Shown: one piece after another, positions 23,500 to 34,800 of the stretch
Numbering within the stretch: position 1 is the stretch's first letter
Layout of the letters: each line of letters starts with the position of its first letter
Assembly: GCA_030549775.1 (NCBI GenBank)
Contig: CM060174.1
Location: 42,298,586 to 42,362,585 of the forward strand
From: Tamarix chinensis
Lineage: Eukaryota; Streptophyta; Magnoliopsida; Caryophyllales; Tamaricaceae
Direction: 5' to 3'
DNA: 64,000 nucleotides
Position numbers and translations under genes: made by a program
The notes under the pieces: generated by a model
Told to the model about the DNA's origin: nothing
The model's database searches: none
The model's input: only the letters and a program-made list of their open reading frames with translations

Positions 23500-24253
23500 T
23501 ATAACACCCCAAGTCGATACGACCATGCGGGGGCTAGCTTGGAGTACTTTTGGATTGATCAACTGGCCCCACAAATCAACACGACTCATTTTAGCATACT
23601 TTATCCTCACTCACACACTTCTCGAAAAATTTTTAGAAAATTCTAAAACTTCCTAGGAGGGTCACCCATCCTAAAATTACTCTACTGCCAGCACGTTTAA
23701 CTGTGGAGTTCTTAAAACGGAATCACCAAAAGAATGGTATATCATATTGATATAAATAGTCACATCAATTCTTATAACACTTTGCTCAATTTAAGGTATT
23801 ACATTCACCCCCACTCAAAGAATGCAACGTCCTCATTGTGCCTCAACTAATCATTGTCTCAATATAATTTTATCCCAAGAATTGTCCCGCTAGGTGGCTG
23901 ATTGGCTCATCCAAGTCCAACTCACGGTCGCGGTTTTGCTTTGATACCATTTGTAACACCCCGAGTCGACATGACCACGCAGGGGCTACCTCGGAGTACT
24001 TTCGGATTGATCGATTGGCCCCACAAATCAACACAAGTCCTTTCAGCGCGCTTTATCCTCACTCATGCACTTTCCGAGAAATTTTTAAAAAATTCTGAAA
24101 CTTCCCAAGAGGATCACCCATCCTAAAATTGCTCCACGACCAGCACGCTTAACTATGGAGTTCTTAGGACGGAATCACCAAAAGAATGGTATATCATATT
24201 GATATAAGTAGCCACATCAATCCTTACAACACTACTCAATTTAGGGTATTACA
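23500..24253 (-). mobile_element. Cassandra-type TRIM retrotransposon (complete)
   Basis: Two ~300-bp LTRs (23,500-23,803 and 23,952-24,253) enclose 148 bp with no coding capacity. On the minus strand each LTR starts TGTAATACC; the 5' LTR ends GGGGTGTTACA. The primer site TGGTATCAAAGC (initiator tRNA-Met) follows the 5' LTR at 23,949-23,938, and a G-rich tract (GAGTGGGGGTGAA) precedes the 3' LTR. Each LTR holds a 5S-rRNA-like block, the hallmark of Cassandra. A 5-bp target duplication ACAAA flanks the element (23,495-23,499 and 24,254-24,258). Cassandra is non-autonomous and must use another element's proteins. Short open frames inside (23,438-23,656 and 23,902-24,126) are not genes. Confidence 0.93.
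24101..24166 (-). other. 5S-rRNA-like block in the Cassandra 5' LTR
   Basis: Minus-strand order GAACTCCATAGTTAAGCGTG, then GGATGGGTGATCCTC and TTGGGAAGT, matches the 3' half of plant 5S rRNA (GAACTCCGAAGTTAAGCGTG...GGATGGGTGACC). This half includes the intermediate element and box C of the internal RNA polymerase III promoter. It is part of an LTR, not a functional 5S gene. The other LTR carries a more worn copy at about 23,649-23,713. Confidence 0.9.
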
Positions 24254-24621
24254 ACAAATCTCTTAGAACACCACACCAATTGTTACTAAGCCTGTGTCCT
24301 CCCATTGTCTTCATAACACACTTCCAAATATGGATCATTATAGGACATTGGAGAGTCAAATGTAGAATGCTCTCATCCTGATCACATAAGCAACATTAAA
24401 CATTAAGAGAAGGAATGTACTTAGAATATTATCTTTAGTAGGCAATCAAGAGTGAACAGCAAACTAGAAGATGGCCTTATGTCTCGGGGCAGTAAGACTA
24501 CGCCAAACTTCAACATGTTTAGGAAATACTTAAATGGAAGACATATTATCTTTAGTAAGCAATCCAAAATGTAGTACCCGATGTGGGAAAATGTAGTACA
24601 CTTAGATGGAAAAGAAATTTA

Positions 24622-24637
24622 ATAGCTTGTACACCTT
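24622..24637. repeat. Target-site duplication of the truncated LINE (right copy)
   Basis: ATAGCTTGTACACCTT, a perfect match to the left copy at 23,189-23,204. Confidence 0.9.
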
Positions 24638-27600
24638 TGATCATGCATGGCAAGCATAAATTCTCTTGTAACATTTTGAATGTCTTATGAGAACCGAAAT
24701 GCCCCACTATTCCTCCTTTATATACCTCTTTAATAAGTAAATCTTTAATACTTAATCTCGGCACACAAAATTTATTGATTCTAAATAAAAATATATCTTG
24801 TAATGTATAATTATCATGGTATATATCCTTTTTATATGCATTATACTCTTCCACAAAATCTTCATCATTAGGAAATAATTCTTTTAACATCTTAAAGCCT
24901 AATAATTTTACATCCAACATGATAAACAACGTAAACCTTCTAGAAAGAAAATTGGGTACTACATTTCCTTTCCATAAGTGTTTGACAGAGAACACAAATA
25001 ATCATAAGAATTTTACCCACATTCCATGCCTAGGACTAACTTTCTTTTAACCATGTAAGTATTTCAAGATCTTATGATCAAAATACAATACAACAGGTTT
25101 AGGCCTCAAATAATGATATGTGTCTCTAAGCTGCATATGATGGTAAAGAATTCCTTGTCATACGTAGAATACTTCAATTTAGATCCATTTAGTTTTTCAC
25201 TATTGAATGTAATAGGCTTTTTTTATGAGAGAACTCTTCTTATTCTTACCCCACTAGCATCACAATTCACCTCAAATAGTAGATCAAAATTAGGTAAAGA
25301 TAATACAAAGAGCATTGTATAGTTTAGATTATAGGGTGTTGAAGGCATTTTTAGAGTAATTACCCCATTTAAATTCTCCTTTTTTGTAAGTTGAGTAATA
25401 GGTACAACCTTAGTTGAGAAATCCTTAATGAATATCCTGTAGAAACTAACCCATGCACACTTTTTTTTACTTCATGAATATCTTTAGGAATAGGCCAATC
25501 TAGTATAGCTTGTATCTTTATAGGATCGACTTTAATAATCTCACCACTAACAATATAACCAAAAAAACTACACTATGAAGCATAAAATCACATTTTCTAA
25601 TTTTCTAAAAAGTTTAATTTCCTTTAGTTTATTAAATAGTTTTCTTAAACACACAAGATGGTCATGTTCATTCTTGTCATACACAAGAATTTCAAACAAA
25701 TAAACTAATGAAGTTACCTGAGAAAAGATGAAAAACTTCATTCATTAGTCTCATAAAGGAACTGGGAGCATTACACAATCAAAAGACATAGCCATCCATC
25801 TATAGATACCATATTTAGTTTTAAATGTTGTTTTCCATTCGTCCCCCTCCCTTATTCTCATTTGATGGTAAACACTTCTTAAATTAAATTTGAAAAACAC
25901 TTGTGCACCACATATCTCATAAAACATGCCATCTAATCTAAGAATAAGAAAACAATAATTGATTTTTATATTATTTACAACTCTCAATTCTATGTACATG
26001 CACCAGGTATCATTTTTCTTAGAAACTAGTAAGATAAGTACGCAATAAGGAGTCATACTTTCTCTCTCATAACCCTTATCTAATAGTTTTTGTATTTATC
26101 TTTCTAATTCCTTGGCTTCCTTGGGTTACATCAACATGCAATCTTATTTGTTTGAAGCATTATAGGTACTAAGTTTATAGCATGTCCAATACCTCTCTTA
26201 TGTGGCAGTCCATATGGTAAGTTATTAGGAAATACATCTTTATGTTCAACAAGTAGCTTAGTGAGATTCAAGGTATTAAAATTGTTCTTCCCAAATAGAG
26301 ATTCTTTCATAACTAAGGCATAGAAAATACCCTCTTCCACAATGTAATTAATCATATTATATTCACGTAGAAATAAACTCGTTTTAGATTCGATGATGGG
26401 TATATCACATTGAGAAGTTTTTAGCTTATATATTCATTTAACCTTATCCGCAATATATTAATTAGTTACATCATCATGGATTGCATTTTTATCATATTGC
26501 CATGGTCTTCCTAGTAATATACCATAAGCATCTATAAGCAATACACCACATAATACCTCATCATCGTAGTTACAAATATGAAATAAAATTAGGATTTGCT
26601 TAGTTACCTTAGCTCTTATATCCTTATTAAGCCATTATAAAGAATAGGGTTTGGGATGATTTATAGTCGCTAACCTAGTTGTTTGACCTTATCTTCATTT
26701 GCCACATTAGTACATGAATTGCTATCTATAATGACCCTACAAACATTATCACTAATTCTATTAAAAAAAATTATCCTTTTGTGTAAGCAAATCATTAGGT
26801 TGTATTTGTCATATCCAACCTAACATGGATTACCTTCTTCTTCGTACATACTTAAGGAATCATCTTTATATTCAATTTCTAGGTCATTATTATCATATGG
26901 TTCCATGACCTCTATTTCAGTTAAGGTCAAAATTCCTTGATTAGGGCACTCTTTTACATAATGATCATATCCTCTACATTTAAAACATTGCTTATTAGAC
27001 ATTTCCACAATTTTTTTTTACCTTTTCCATCGCAGTTAGGGATTATTTTCTTTTCATTGGAAGAATATACATATGATCCAAATTTTAAAGTAGATACATT
27101 TGAGTATGTCTTAGCTAAAGTAGAAGTACTAGGTTTAGCATAATCGTTGGTTGACTTAGTTTGATTTTCAATCTTTAAATCTACCTTAATCAAATCATCA
27201 AGAGAATCATAGGCAAACATTTCCATTTTAGCACAAATCAAGTTATTAACACCACCTAAGAATCTAGCACATTTTTGTTCTTTTCTCTCATATAGGTCAT
27301 ATATAAATGCTAGTTTTTTAAATTTTCTAGTGTATTCTTCTACACTAAGAATTCCTTGTCTAAGAGTAGTCAATTTGATGTGCATGTCTTATTCATACTC
27401 CCTAAGAATAAATTTCTTTCTTAGGTATTTCTTAAATTTTTCCCATGGCCTTTTTCTTATTTCTCTTGCCCTTCACGAGTTCTCTTTACATTAGCATACC
27501 AAATCCTAGAAAACTTTTTAAATTTAAGAGTAAAAAGTTTACATTTTTGTTCATCGTCATGCTATTTAAATTCAAATATTAATTCAACTTCATGTAACCA

Positions 27601-28014
27601 TTCAAAGAATAATTCAACATCTAATTGACCATAAAAATTTGGAAGGTCAAGTTTGTAATCTTTGTCTTCATCACGGTTAATCCCTGGCTAGAAGTTTCCC
27701 TGGTGCCATTGATTGTTGTTTGATCCATTTGAACCGTCTTCATTGGTATGTTCTCCATACTCCATCCTTAAATTCATGTGACCACCTTTGGCTTACACCA
27801 CACATCCTTCCATCCCTTCAACATGATTATTTGTTACCTCCATGGTGTTGTGCATGTGTTGAGCATTTCTGGATCACCAATCCTTGCTTCCATATGTTAA
27901 GAGTTGTATATGGATGGATGGAAGTTGCTGGAGTTTAGTGTTATTGGCATTCATACTTGTGGATAGTTGTTGTAAGGTCTTAAACATGGACTTCATAGAA
28001 TTTTCCTTACCCAT
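24638..28014 (-). pseudogene. Gypsy element 2 gag-pol (decayed)
   Basis: On the minus strand, gag starts at the ATG at 28,014 (MGKENSMKSMFKTLQQLSTS). It continues with WEKFKKYLRKKFILREYE (near 27,430) and GILSVEEYTRKFKKLAF (near 27,350), then a CCHC knuckle CFKCRGYDHYVKEC (near 26,990). Reverse transcriptase segments include VFPNNLPYGLP and RGIGHAINLVP (26,131-26,355), and VYHQMRIREGDEWKTTFKTK (near 25,840). The catalytic YFDD motif has become YLFE (near 25,700), which would abolish polymerase activity. The integrase zinc-binding region (GIVGHFGSHKTFKMLQENL) is near 24,700. Many stops and frameshifts are present. Confidence 0.85.
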
Positions 28015-28743
28015 TGTGTACTTCTTGATGAGTATAACACACTTTAGTATACAATTGTTATCTAGAATAGATTCTCAATTAAGTTCTCAAGGTTCTTGAT
28101 AAGTTCTTAGAATGATATTCGAGGGAGAATAATAGGAGAAGGTGTTCGAATACACTATCTAATTTTTGAAGTTTGGATTGGTAGTTTCTTGATAGAAAGA
28201 TGATATTGTGGTATATTAGAACAAAAGGAATGAAGTCAAAGATGGTTGGAATGGTCTAAATAGAATAAGCCAATGTTAGTGAATGTGTATGTGAGATATG
28301 ATAGAAATTGAATATTTGAGATAACATTCAAAAGGTGTTTAAATAAAAGGTATAATACTTTGTTAAAGATGAGGGAATTCTAATAGGAGAATAGAAAGAG
28401 GTTCGGCTATGTTATGGTTATAGTTGAATGTGGCTAGAAAAGAAATGAAGATCAAAGTTCTTGAAGATGTATAAGGTAGGGTTGAAGATATGAAGGAGGT
28501 AACTGAATTCTGGATGAATATTAGAAGGTGTGTTCAAGGAGTAGAATATCTTCAAACTTCAAAATTGAAAATCCAAAGGAGTAGTTGAAGATATACTAGA
28601 GGTGGTTGAAGATTATTCATGGGATTCATTCAAATCTTCAACGTACGAAGGCTGCATAGATGAACAAAAAACGTGGGGAATAATTTCATTTTGGTTGGCA
28701 AATCAAATAGAATGAAAAGCGAATCTTGCTTTGATACTAAAAA

Positions 28744-29605
28744 TGACATGATGTAACGTGTAAAAAGCTAAGATGATGGTTTGGATAATCTTCAGCTAAG
28801 GTTTGAAGGAGTTATGATGGGGTTTTGGTTCAATGGTATAGGTTGGGTGAGTAGGGTATGAATCTTCAAGCAATATTCAACAAGAAAGTAAACTTTGAAT
28901 GTCTCATATAGAACAAATTCAAATGATACTAAGAACACACAAAGTAACCTCAAATGATACTAACTAAGAATACATAAAGTAATCTCAGATAATAAAGATC
29001 ACTCACAAAGAGAGATAGCTAAGTATTTACTTATATTAGCTTTTAATCAATTGACAATCAACATAAGTGACCATGATCGACATTATGTTTTACATAGGTA
29101 GTAACTAAACTTGTTACAACTAACTCTAACAACCCACTAACTAACCTAGTTGTTAGGATAGCAAACTAGTTGTTAGGAGCAACTAACATAGTCATTCCCC
29201 TATGTTAGTTATAATGTCATTCAAATCTAATTGAAACAAACATATACGTTGGCTTAATTAGTTGGCTAACTAATCCTAGTTAGTTATAACAACCTATAAT
29301 CACCTTATACAACACAACATATTTATAAGATAAAAATTAGCTAATTACACATTAAATAATATGTTGAAACCTCATCCTTTACATAAAATGATAACTAGAT
29401 CTTGAATTGCAACTTTGTCTTCCATGTGCACAATAGCCTTTATTGCCTAGTAATATCTTGTAACACATGATATCTTAAGTAGGTTGATGCCTTGAAATGC
29501 CTTAATACACTAATGACTCAAAGTAATATCATTAGTGTTGGTAATATTATCAAAGACAAATAATGTGATTGACTCCATAATCAAATATGCTAAATCCCCA
29601 TCCTC
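28744..29605 (-). mobile_element. 5' LTR of gypsy element 2, with primer binding site
   Basis: Inner end on the plus strand is TGACATGATGTAACG (28,744). On the minus strand this gives an ATGTCA terminus followed by TTTTAGTATCAAAGC, a worn initiator-Met primer site (about 28,743-28,729). Together with the TGACAT start of the 3' LTR this gives matched TGACAT/ATGTCA LTR ends. Similarity to the 3' LTR stops near 29,605. Divergence between the two LTRs is visibly high, so the insertion is old. Confidence 0.8.
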
Positions 29606-30800
29606 TTTAATCCATTATTCTTATTCAGGTTGATTTTTTTTTCCTTCATAATGTTAATGTTTATTCTTCTCCATGTTGGTATTTATTTAAGCTATGAGTG
29701 TTGATCATTTTTTTTTCTCATAATAAATACTTATTTGTATCATAATTACAATAATTAATTATAATAACTATTTTGGTTGATGAGTTTTTTTCTTTGGATT
29801 AATATTTAGCTATATTTCAATTGATTTTTTTGGGGTTGATTATTTTCCTTATTTGGATTGATATTTATTTAAGTATTGCGTTTTTTTTTGTTGGCTTGAC
29901 GGTTATTTTAATTTTGATTATTACTTTATTATTATACATATTGTGGTAACGATATTTATAATAATAAAAATAATTATAACTATAATAAGCATTACTATAA
30001 TTATGAAATTATAATTGTTATAGGCAAGTAATATAGTTATATACATATATATAATTATATTTATTGTAAACACCACTACGTAATTAAACACAACCATCCC
30101 ATAAAGGATAAAAAAAATATGGTACTTCAACTTTTTTAATCAATATGGTGCTTAATTTTGATAAATGAAAATGCTAGAGGGTAAATATATTAAAAGAAAG
30201 CAAGAAGACCAGGCAAAAGCATTAGAGTAGTAAAGGATACATATCACATGAAAAACACATAAACATCATTTTAGTGTGTTTATAAAGGATATACATCATA
30301 AAATAGGAGTAGAAATATCTTCCTAGCTTGTAGTTATGGTAGACATCATGGTCATGAATAATAGACGCCATTGATATAAAGGATAGACACCATAGTTAAA
30401 GACCATCGACATTATCCTCATAGTTAGCTAGCATAGACATCATGGTTTAATGTCTTGGTTTTGGCTAATGATTTTGTAATTATACTTATAATAACAATAT
30501 TTATAATTTATAATAATAAAAATAATAATAATAATTGTAATTATGACTATTATAATTATAGTAATAATTATAATTGTTACAATTAATTAGTATAATTATA
30601 TTTATAATGTATTTCATATTTTTATATCTTATTTTTGGCTTATACTAGTTATTGTGTGGATTGAAAAAAAAACTAAGTTTTTAAATGTTGAAACATGCCA
30701 TCTTTTCAAAGTACATGAATTACTAAAACTTCCGGTTAAACTTTTTTTTTTGGGTAATTTTCTTGTTGCACTTTGAATTAATATTATTATTATCATTATT
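29606..30800. repeat. AT-rich spacer with a repeated ATA-rich block
   Basis: Blocks at about 29,945-30,070 and 30,490-30,615 share ATATTTATAATAATAAAAATAA, TATAATTATAGTAAT-like words and TATAATTATATTTAT. Between them (30,220-30,445) is a loose repeat of GACATCATGGT and AGGATAGACACC words. No gene recognised. Confidence 0.6.
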
Positions 30801-31201
30801 ATTGCTTTGTCATACATTAGTAACGACCCTAACTTCCACACATGGATGATCATAGCTCCAGAAAGAAATCATTTTTATATTATGCAAACTAAGAGCATCC
30901 AGGAATATTCATCCCGTGTGTATAATAGACATTGTAATTTATACATAGGTAAAAACATAAGCTCATTAATATCAACAGTGGAGCGTATTTTGAACAGATT
31001 CAATACCTGGAACAAAGACCAGACCAAAAACACTGCAATCGAGAAAAGGTTGGTATGATAGACTAAATCATTGATGGATTTTTATCAGTACTTAAGAAAA
31101 CGGGAGGATAAAAGGCAAACTAACCCGTCAACTGCTTGAAGATAATATACATACAAGGAAACAGTGAAGCAATTGCATCCACAAAGTGTAGAGACACGTC
31201 T
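30801..31201 (-). other. Probable 3' untranslated and downstream region of PP7
   Basis: It follows the stop codon at 31,202 on the minus strand. Sequence complexity is higher than in the spacer to the left, which would fit transcribed 3' UTR. No canonical AATAAA was found close by; AT-rich variants near 30,880 (ATAATATAAAAA) could serve. The short open frames here are not supported. Confidence 0.4.
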
Positions 31202-31309
31202 CTAAATGACAGACGGGGGCAATACTTCCTCAGGGGCTGATAAAATAGAGACAAAGTCCAGTTCTTCATCAGAATCAATCACTTCCTTGAAGTCATAATA
31301 GGGATTAGC
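31202..31309 (-). CDS. PP7: PP7 exon 5 (residues 436-470 and stop)
   Basis: The acceptor is TTGACAG|GCTAAT. The exon encodes [19 protein letters not shown], an acidic C-terminal tail typical of plant PP7, followed by [16 protein letters not shown] and TAG at 31,204-31,202. It is too short to stand out as an open reading frame and was found by following the gene past exon 4. A 135-bp intron separates it from exon 4. Confidence 0.92.
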   Translation of the reverse strand, partial: ANPYYDFKEVIDSDEELDFVSILSAPEEVLPPSVI

Positions 31310-34300
31310 CTGTCAACCAGAGATCACATCAACTACCTCGCAAAGTCATATACATGAAACCAAGAAATAAACACAAAGCATGGCAAACAGAGAGAATTGA
31401 AATCAAATTATTTCTCTGCAAGCTCGCATGATGATTTTCTGCACCTTTGGTCTTGGTAAGACTGCTTCAAAAGTATGGAATATGGGTGAATCAAAATCCG
31501 GAGGCTCTAGAACAATGTATGCTCCTTTGTTATTGTACCTCTCTTCTGTTGCCTACAATCATAGGAACTACGTAAGTATATTGCCCAGCCCACATTGAGA
31601 GCATCACTAACTGCATAAAGTGCAATAACCCATCAAGCAGTAATGCAAGTCTTCTGACTTGAAGATCAACATCAAACGTCCAAAAGATCTGATCAAAGCT
31701 CAACTGAGTCCTTCGAAATGACGGGATAAGCAATACCTGACAATGAATAGTTGACAAAAGATTCCTGTCCCATTTGAAGGAAGAGGATATCATCTCGCCG
31801 GTGCAATCAGATATTCAGCCTCAACACTTCGATTATATCAGAAATATAAATACAATCAATAGGTGTTACCAGCCAACAGTACAATCCATTTTAGTGAATT
31901 CCAGCAATCCTTTTTGAACCGTGATTAATGACACATGGATACCAAAATGCATCTAACCCCTTGCCCAAAAACGAAGCAAAAAAGAGGAACAAAAAATTAT
32001 ATATGGCCAACAAAGGATGATAGCAATACCACCAGTAAGGGAAACAGGAAGAGCCAACCCACCTAGCAATTAGCACCAAAAAAATGAGAATAATAGAACA
32101 TGGACATGTACGGTATTCTACCTGGAACTGTGGGTAATCTGGAGCACTGAATAGAGTAATCAGCTTTCCAGACTCCACAATATGATCTATTGTGTACCCC
32201 TCATTCATTCCTGCTAGATCAGGTCGTTTTTCCCTTGCATCAGGGCCTTCATGAGATCTGATGACAAGCTGAGAATCACAAGCAAATAATATTAGGATTC
32301 TTTTCACTGTTGGCATCTTCACACGTGCACATACATAATTATAATCGGTAACGGTCAAAGCTCATGACAGCATTTGCACCAAAGTAGAGTACAACAATAA
32401 GTTACCCATATGGGCATAGATAGAGAAAAGGTAGTAGTAGGACAGAGCAAGCAAGCATAGAATATTGTTGAGTTGTACTCCCAGCCAAGGTCATCTCCGA
32501 TATGTAGCACACTGTTTCTATAATGCTATTATCCATAAGCAAAGAAACCCTTGCCAATTTAATATCCCTGTTTTGGATATCATACAGCTAATAAATTCCA
32601 GACAACCTCTCCTGCAAATTCAGGCATTATCAGTTTATTAAATCTTGATCCCACCTTTGAAGTAGTAGGAAACCCCATTACCCCAGTTCCTCGCGACCAA
32701 AGAACCTTGCTCTCTTGATTTCTTAACAGAACTATTGATCATCACCTATGATGACGCAGAATGAGGTATAGAAATTTGATTCTGCTAATGCCATCATGTA
32801 TCACCATTATCTGTCTGGATTTCATAATGTTCATTCTTTTACTCTTTGAATTTTATAAAATTTCCCCCGACCACCAGAGAAGGCAAGCTTGCTTCCACCG
32901 GTACAAGAGGCAACACGGGTGAATCCAACCTCACCTTTAATTTTGTTATCAAAAATTATGGTGATTTAAGTTTGTCTTAAGCTCATGTGAAGTGGCCTTA
33001 TCCAAGCTCAAATTCGCCCAAGGATAGCCTAAAAATGAAGTCTACAATACTGTTACACCATGGAACTATGGAAGATCAAATCCCTAGCAACTAAGTCATT
33101 CTTGAACCTACAGGCTCATTATAGATTACATAATTTTCCATCAAATTTGGGACGTCAAAACAACTTCTATTCATCCACATTTGACCCAAGAACAGCCCCA
33201 ATACATTCAATCCAAACAAAAGAACAAAATCGATCAAGAATGGGGCCATGAGGGGGTTGGTTTACAACCAGATATAAGTTGGCCTATTGAGGCAGGATTT
33301 TTGGCTGACTTGGGAGTATATTTTCAACATTTTATTTCAAGAATGTCAACATAAAATCAAGGCAAAACAACAAAAATGTACAGCATCCATTATGGAACAG
33401 GACATACGAATAGCAAGAGGAAAGGACTGATAATCTTCAAGTCCTTTTCATGGCTTGGTCAAGCCCTTTTCAAACCCTTTTGGCTGCCCCAATTCAGACC
33501 CAGGGGATTGGCTAAGGATCATGAAGATAACATTTGCATTTTTTGGTTTCTTGCAATTCAAAAGTGTTTATTTGCTTCTACTTCTGTTTATGGTTGTAAT
33601 ATTATTAGTATGCCTTTGTAACCTGTTTTTATTAGTCTTTTATGCCCTACATCTAGTTTACATGATTTTTGAATTTTATATGACCGCTAACGTCATGTTC
33701 AATTAATTCCTATGTAACTATATCAGTTAGGCTTGTTACTCAATTGTATTGGCTAGTTAATTTGTACCCAAAATCCTACATATTCTTAGAAATGATGAGC
33801 AAGAATGGAATGAAAGAAAAAGCTTGGATGTCATTTGTTTAGCCATGAAACCGTGTTTCTCCATTCTAGCTCAAGAGATTGAATTTTATCACTCAATCTT
33901 ACATTTTTTATCCTAAGTGTTGAAACCTTAGGTGGTGATTGTGAGTAAAAAAAATTAGGAGGTACTCAAAGATCATAATATATCCTTTCTCAATCCCATT
34001 TCTCTCCAACAATTTCGATCGTTCAAGCCCAAAGAGCACCACAATCTAGCTAAGACCCTTTTTGTATACCATATGCATCAAGGGGCAATCATCTCTGATG
34101 CTTTGGTGTCGAAGGATGGATTCCATTCTTTTCATGTCCAAAACTCAAGTAGCATGATTAATTTCGTTTAGAGTGTGACATCTAACCAACTAAGACCAAA
34201 ATCTTGCCTCATTCCTCTTTTCAGGTTTTTGTCCCTGATCCTGTCCAGATCAGGCTTCAGTCACGGGATATGCCTTGCATGGTTCACCTGGCTGACAAGG

Positions 34301-34758
34301 CGATTATTTCGTACATATCAGCAAACAAAAGTGAGGAACCAATATACTAAAATATTCTAGAAGGAAACATAAAATAATCATAGGGGCATCCAGTAAAATC
34401 AAATAAACTGCACGAGACTAAAATTAATGCATTCAGGAAGTTTTTGATATACCCATGACTAAAATTGTGTACATGGCAAAGGGGAAGGAAGTCGAGAAAG
34501 GCCTGTGAACTATAAGGATCCACTGCCAGGCCTATGGTCAGTTGATTAGTTGAGCTGGCACCAGTTCATTATTTGGAGAATTTATTCTCTGGCCAGTCTC
34601 GTAAAGTCTAATAGCCTAGTAAAAATCTGTTGGTTTTCTCTTGATTTTCCTTTAGATAGCTTTGAGACAGTAGGGGGTCCTCGCGAGGAAATTATTTTAA
34701 GGGGTCTTGTAAAGTCTTCTTTTTTTTTCCTTACTTTTGATTTGCTATTAAGACCAAA

Positions 34759-34800
<42 letters not shown>

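Larger units (their letters stand above)
23205..24621 (-). mobile_element. 5'-truncated LINE inserted in gypsy element 2
   Basis: The insert is bounded by identical 16-bp copies of ATAGCTTGTACACCTT (23,189-23,204 and 24,622-24,637). Its 3' end on the minus strand is an A-rich tail (T-rich on the plus strand, 23,205-23,223). Next to it, minus-strand frames read like the end of plant LINE ORF2 (ARALYAISLYEI and RNTYLFSNVDWDCQ), the segment after the zinc-knuckle. A Cassandra TRIM splits this LINE at 23,500-24,253. The 5' part of the LINE is absent, as is normal for target-primed insertion. Confidence 0.8.

Noticed and set aside
24101..24166. A 5S rRNA gene
   Set aside because: Only the 3' half matches, it carries many changes, and it lies inside both LTRs of a TRIM.
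31530..31793. 87-codon minus-strand frame next to PP7 exon 4
   Set aside because: It is intron 3 sequence: the splice acceptor at 31,553 separates it from the coding exon and it matches nothing in the phosphatase family.
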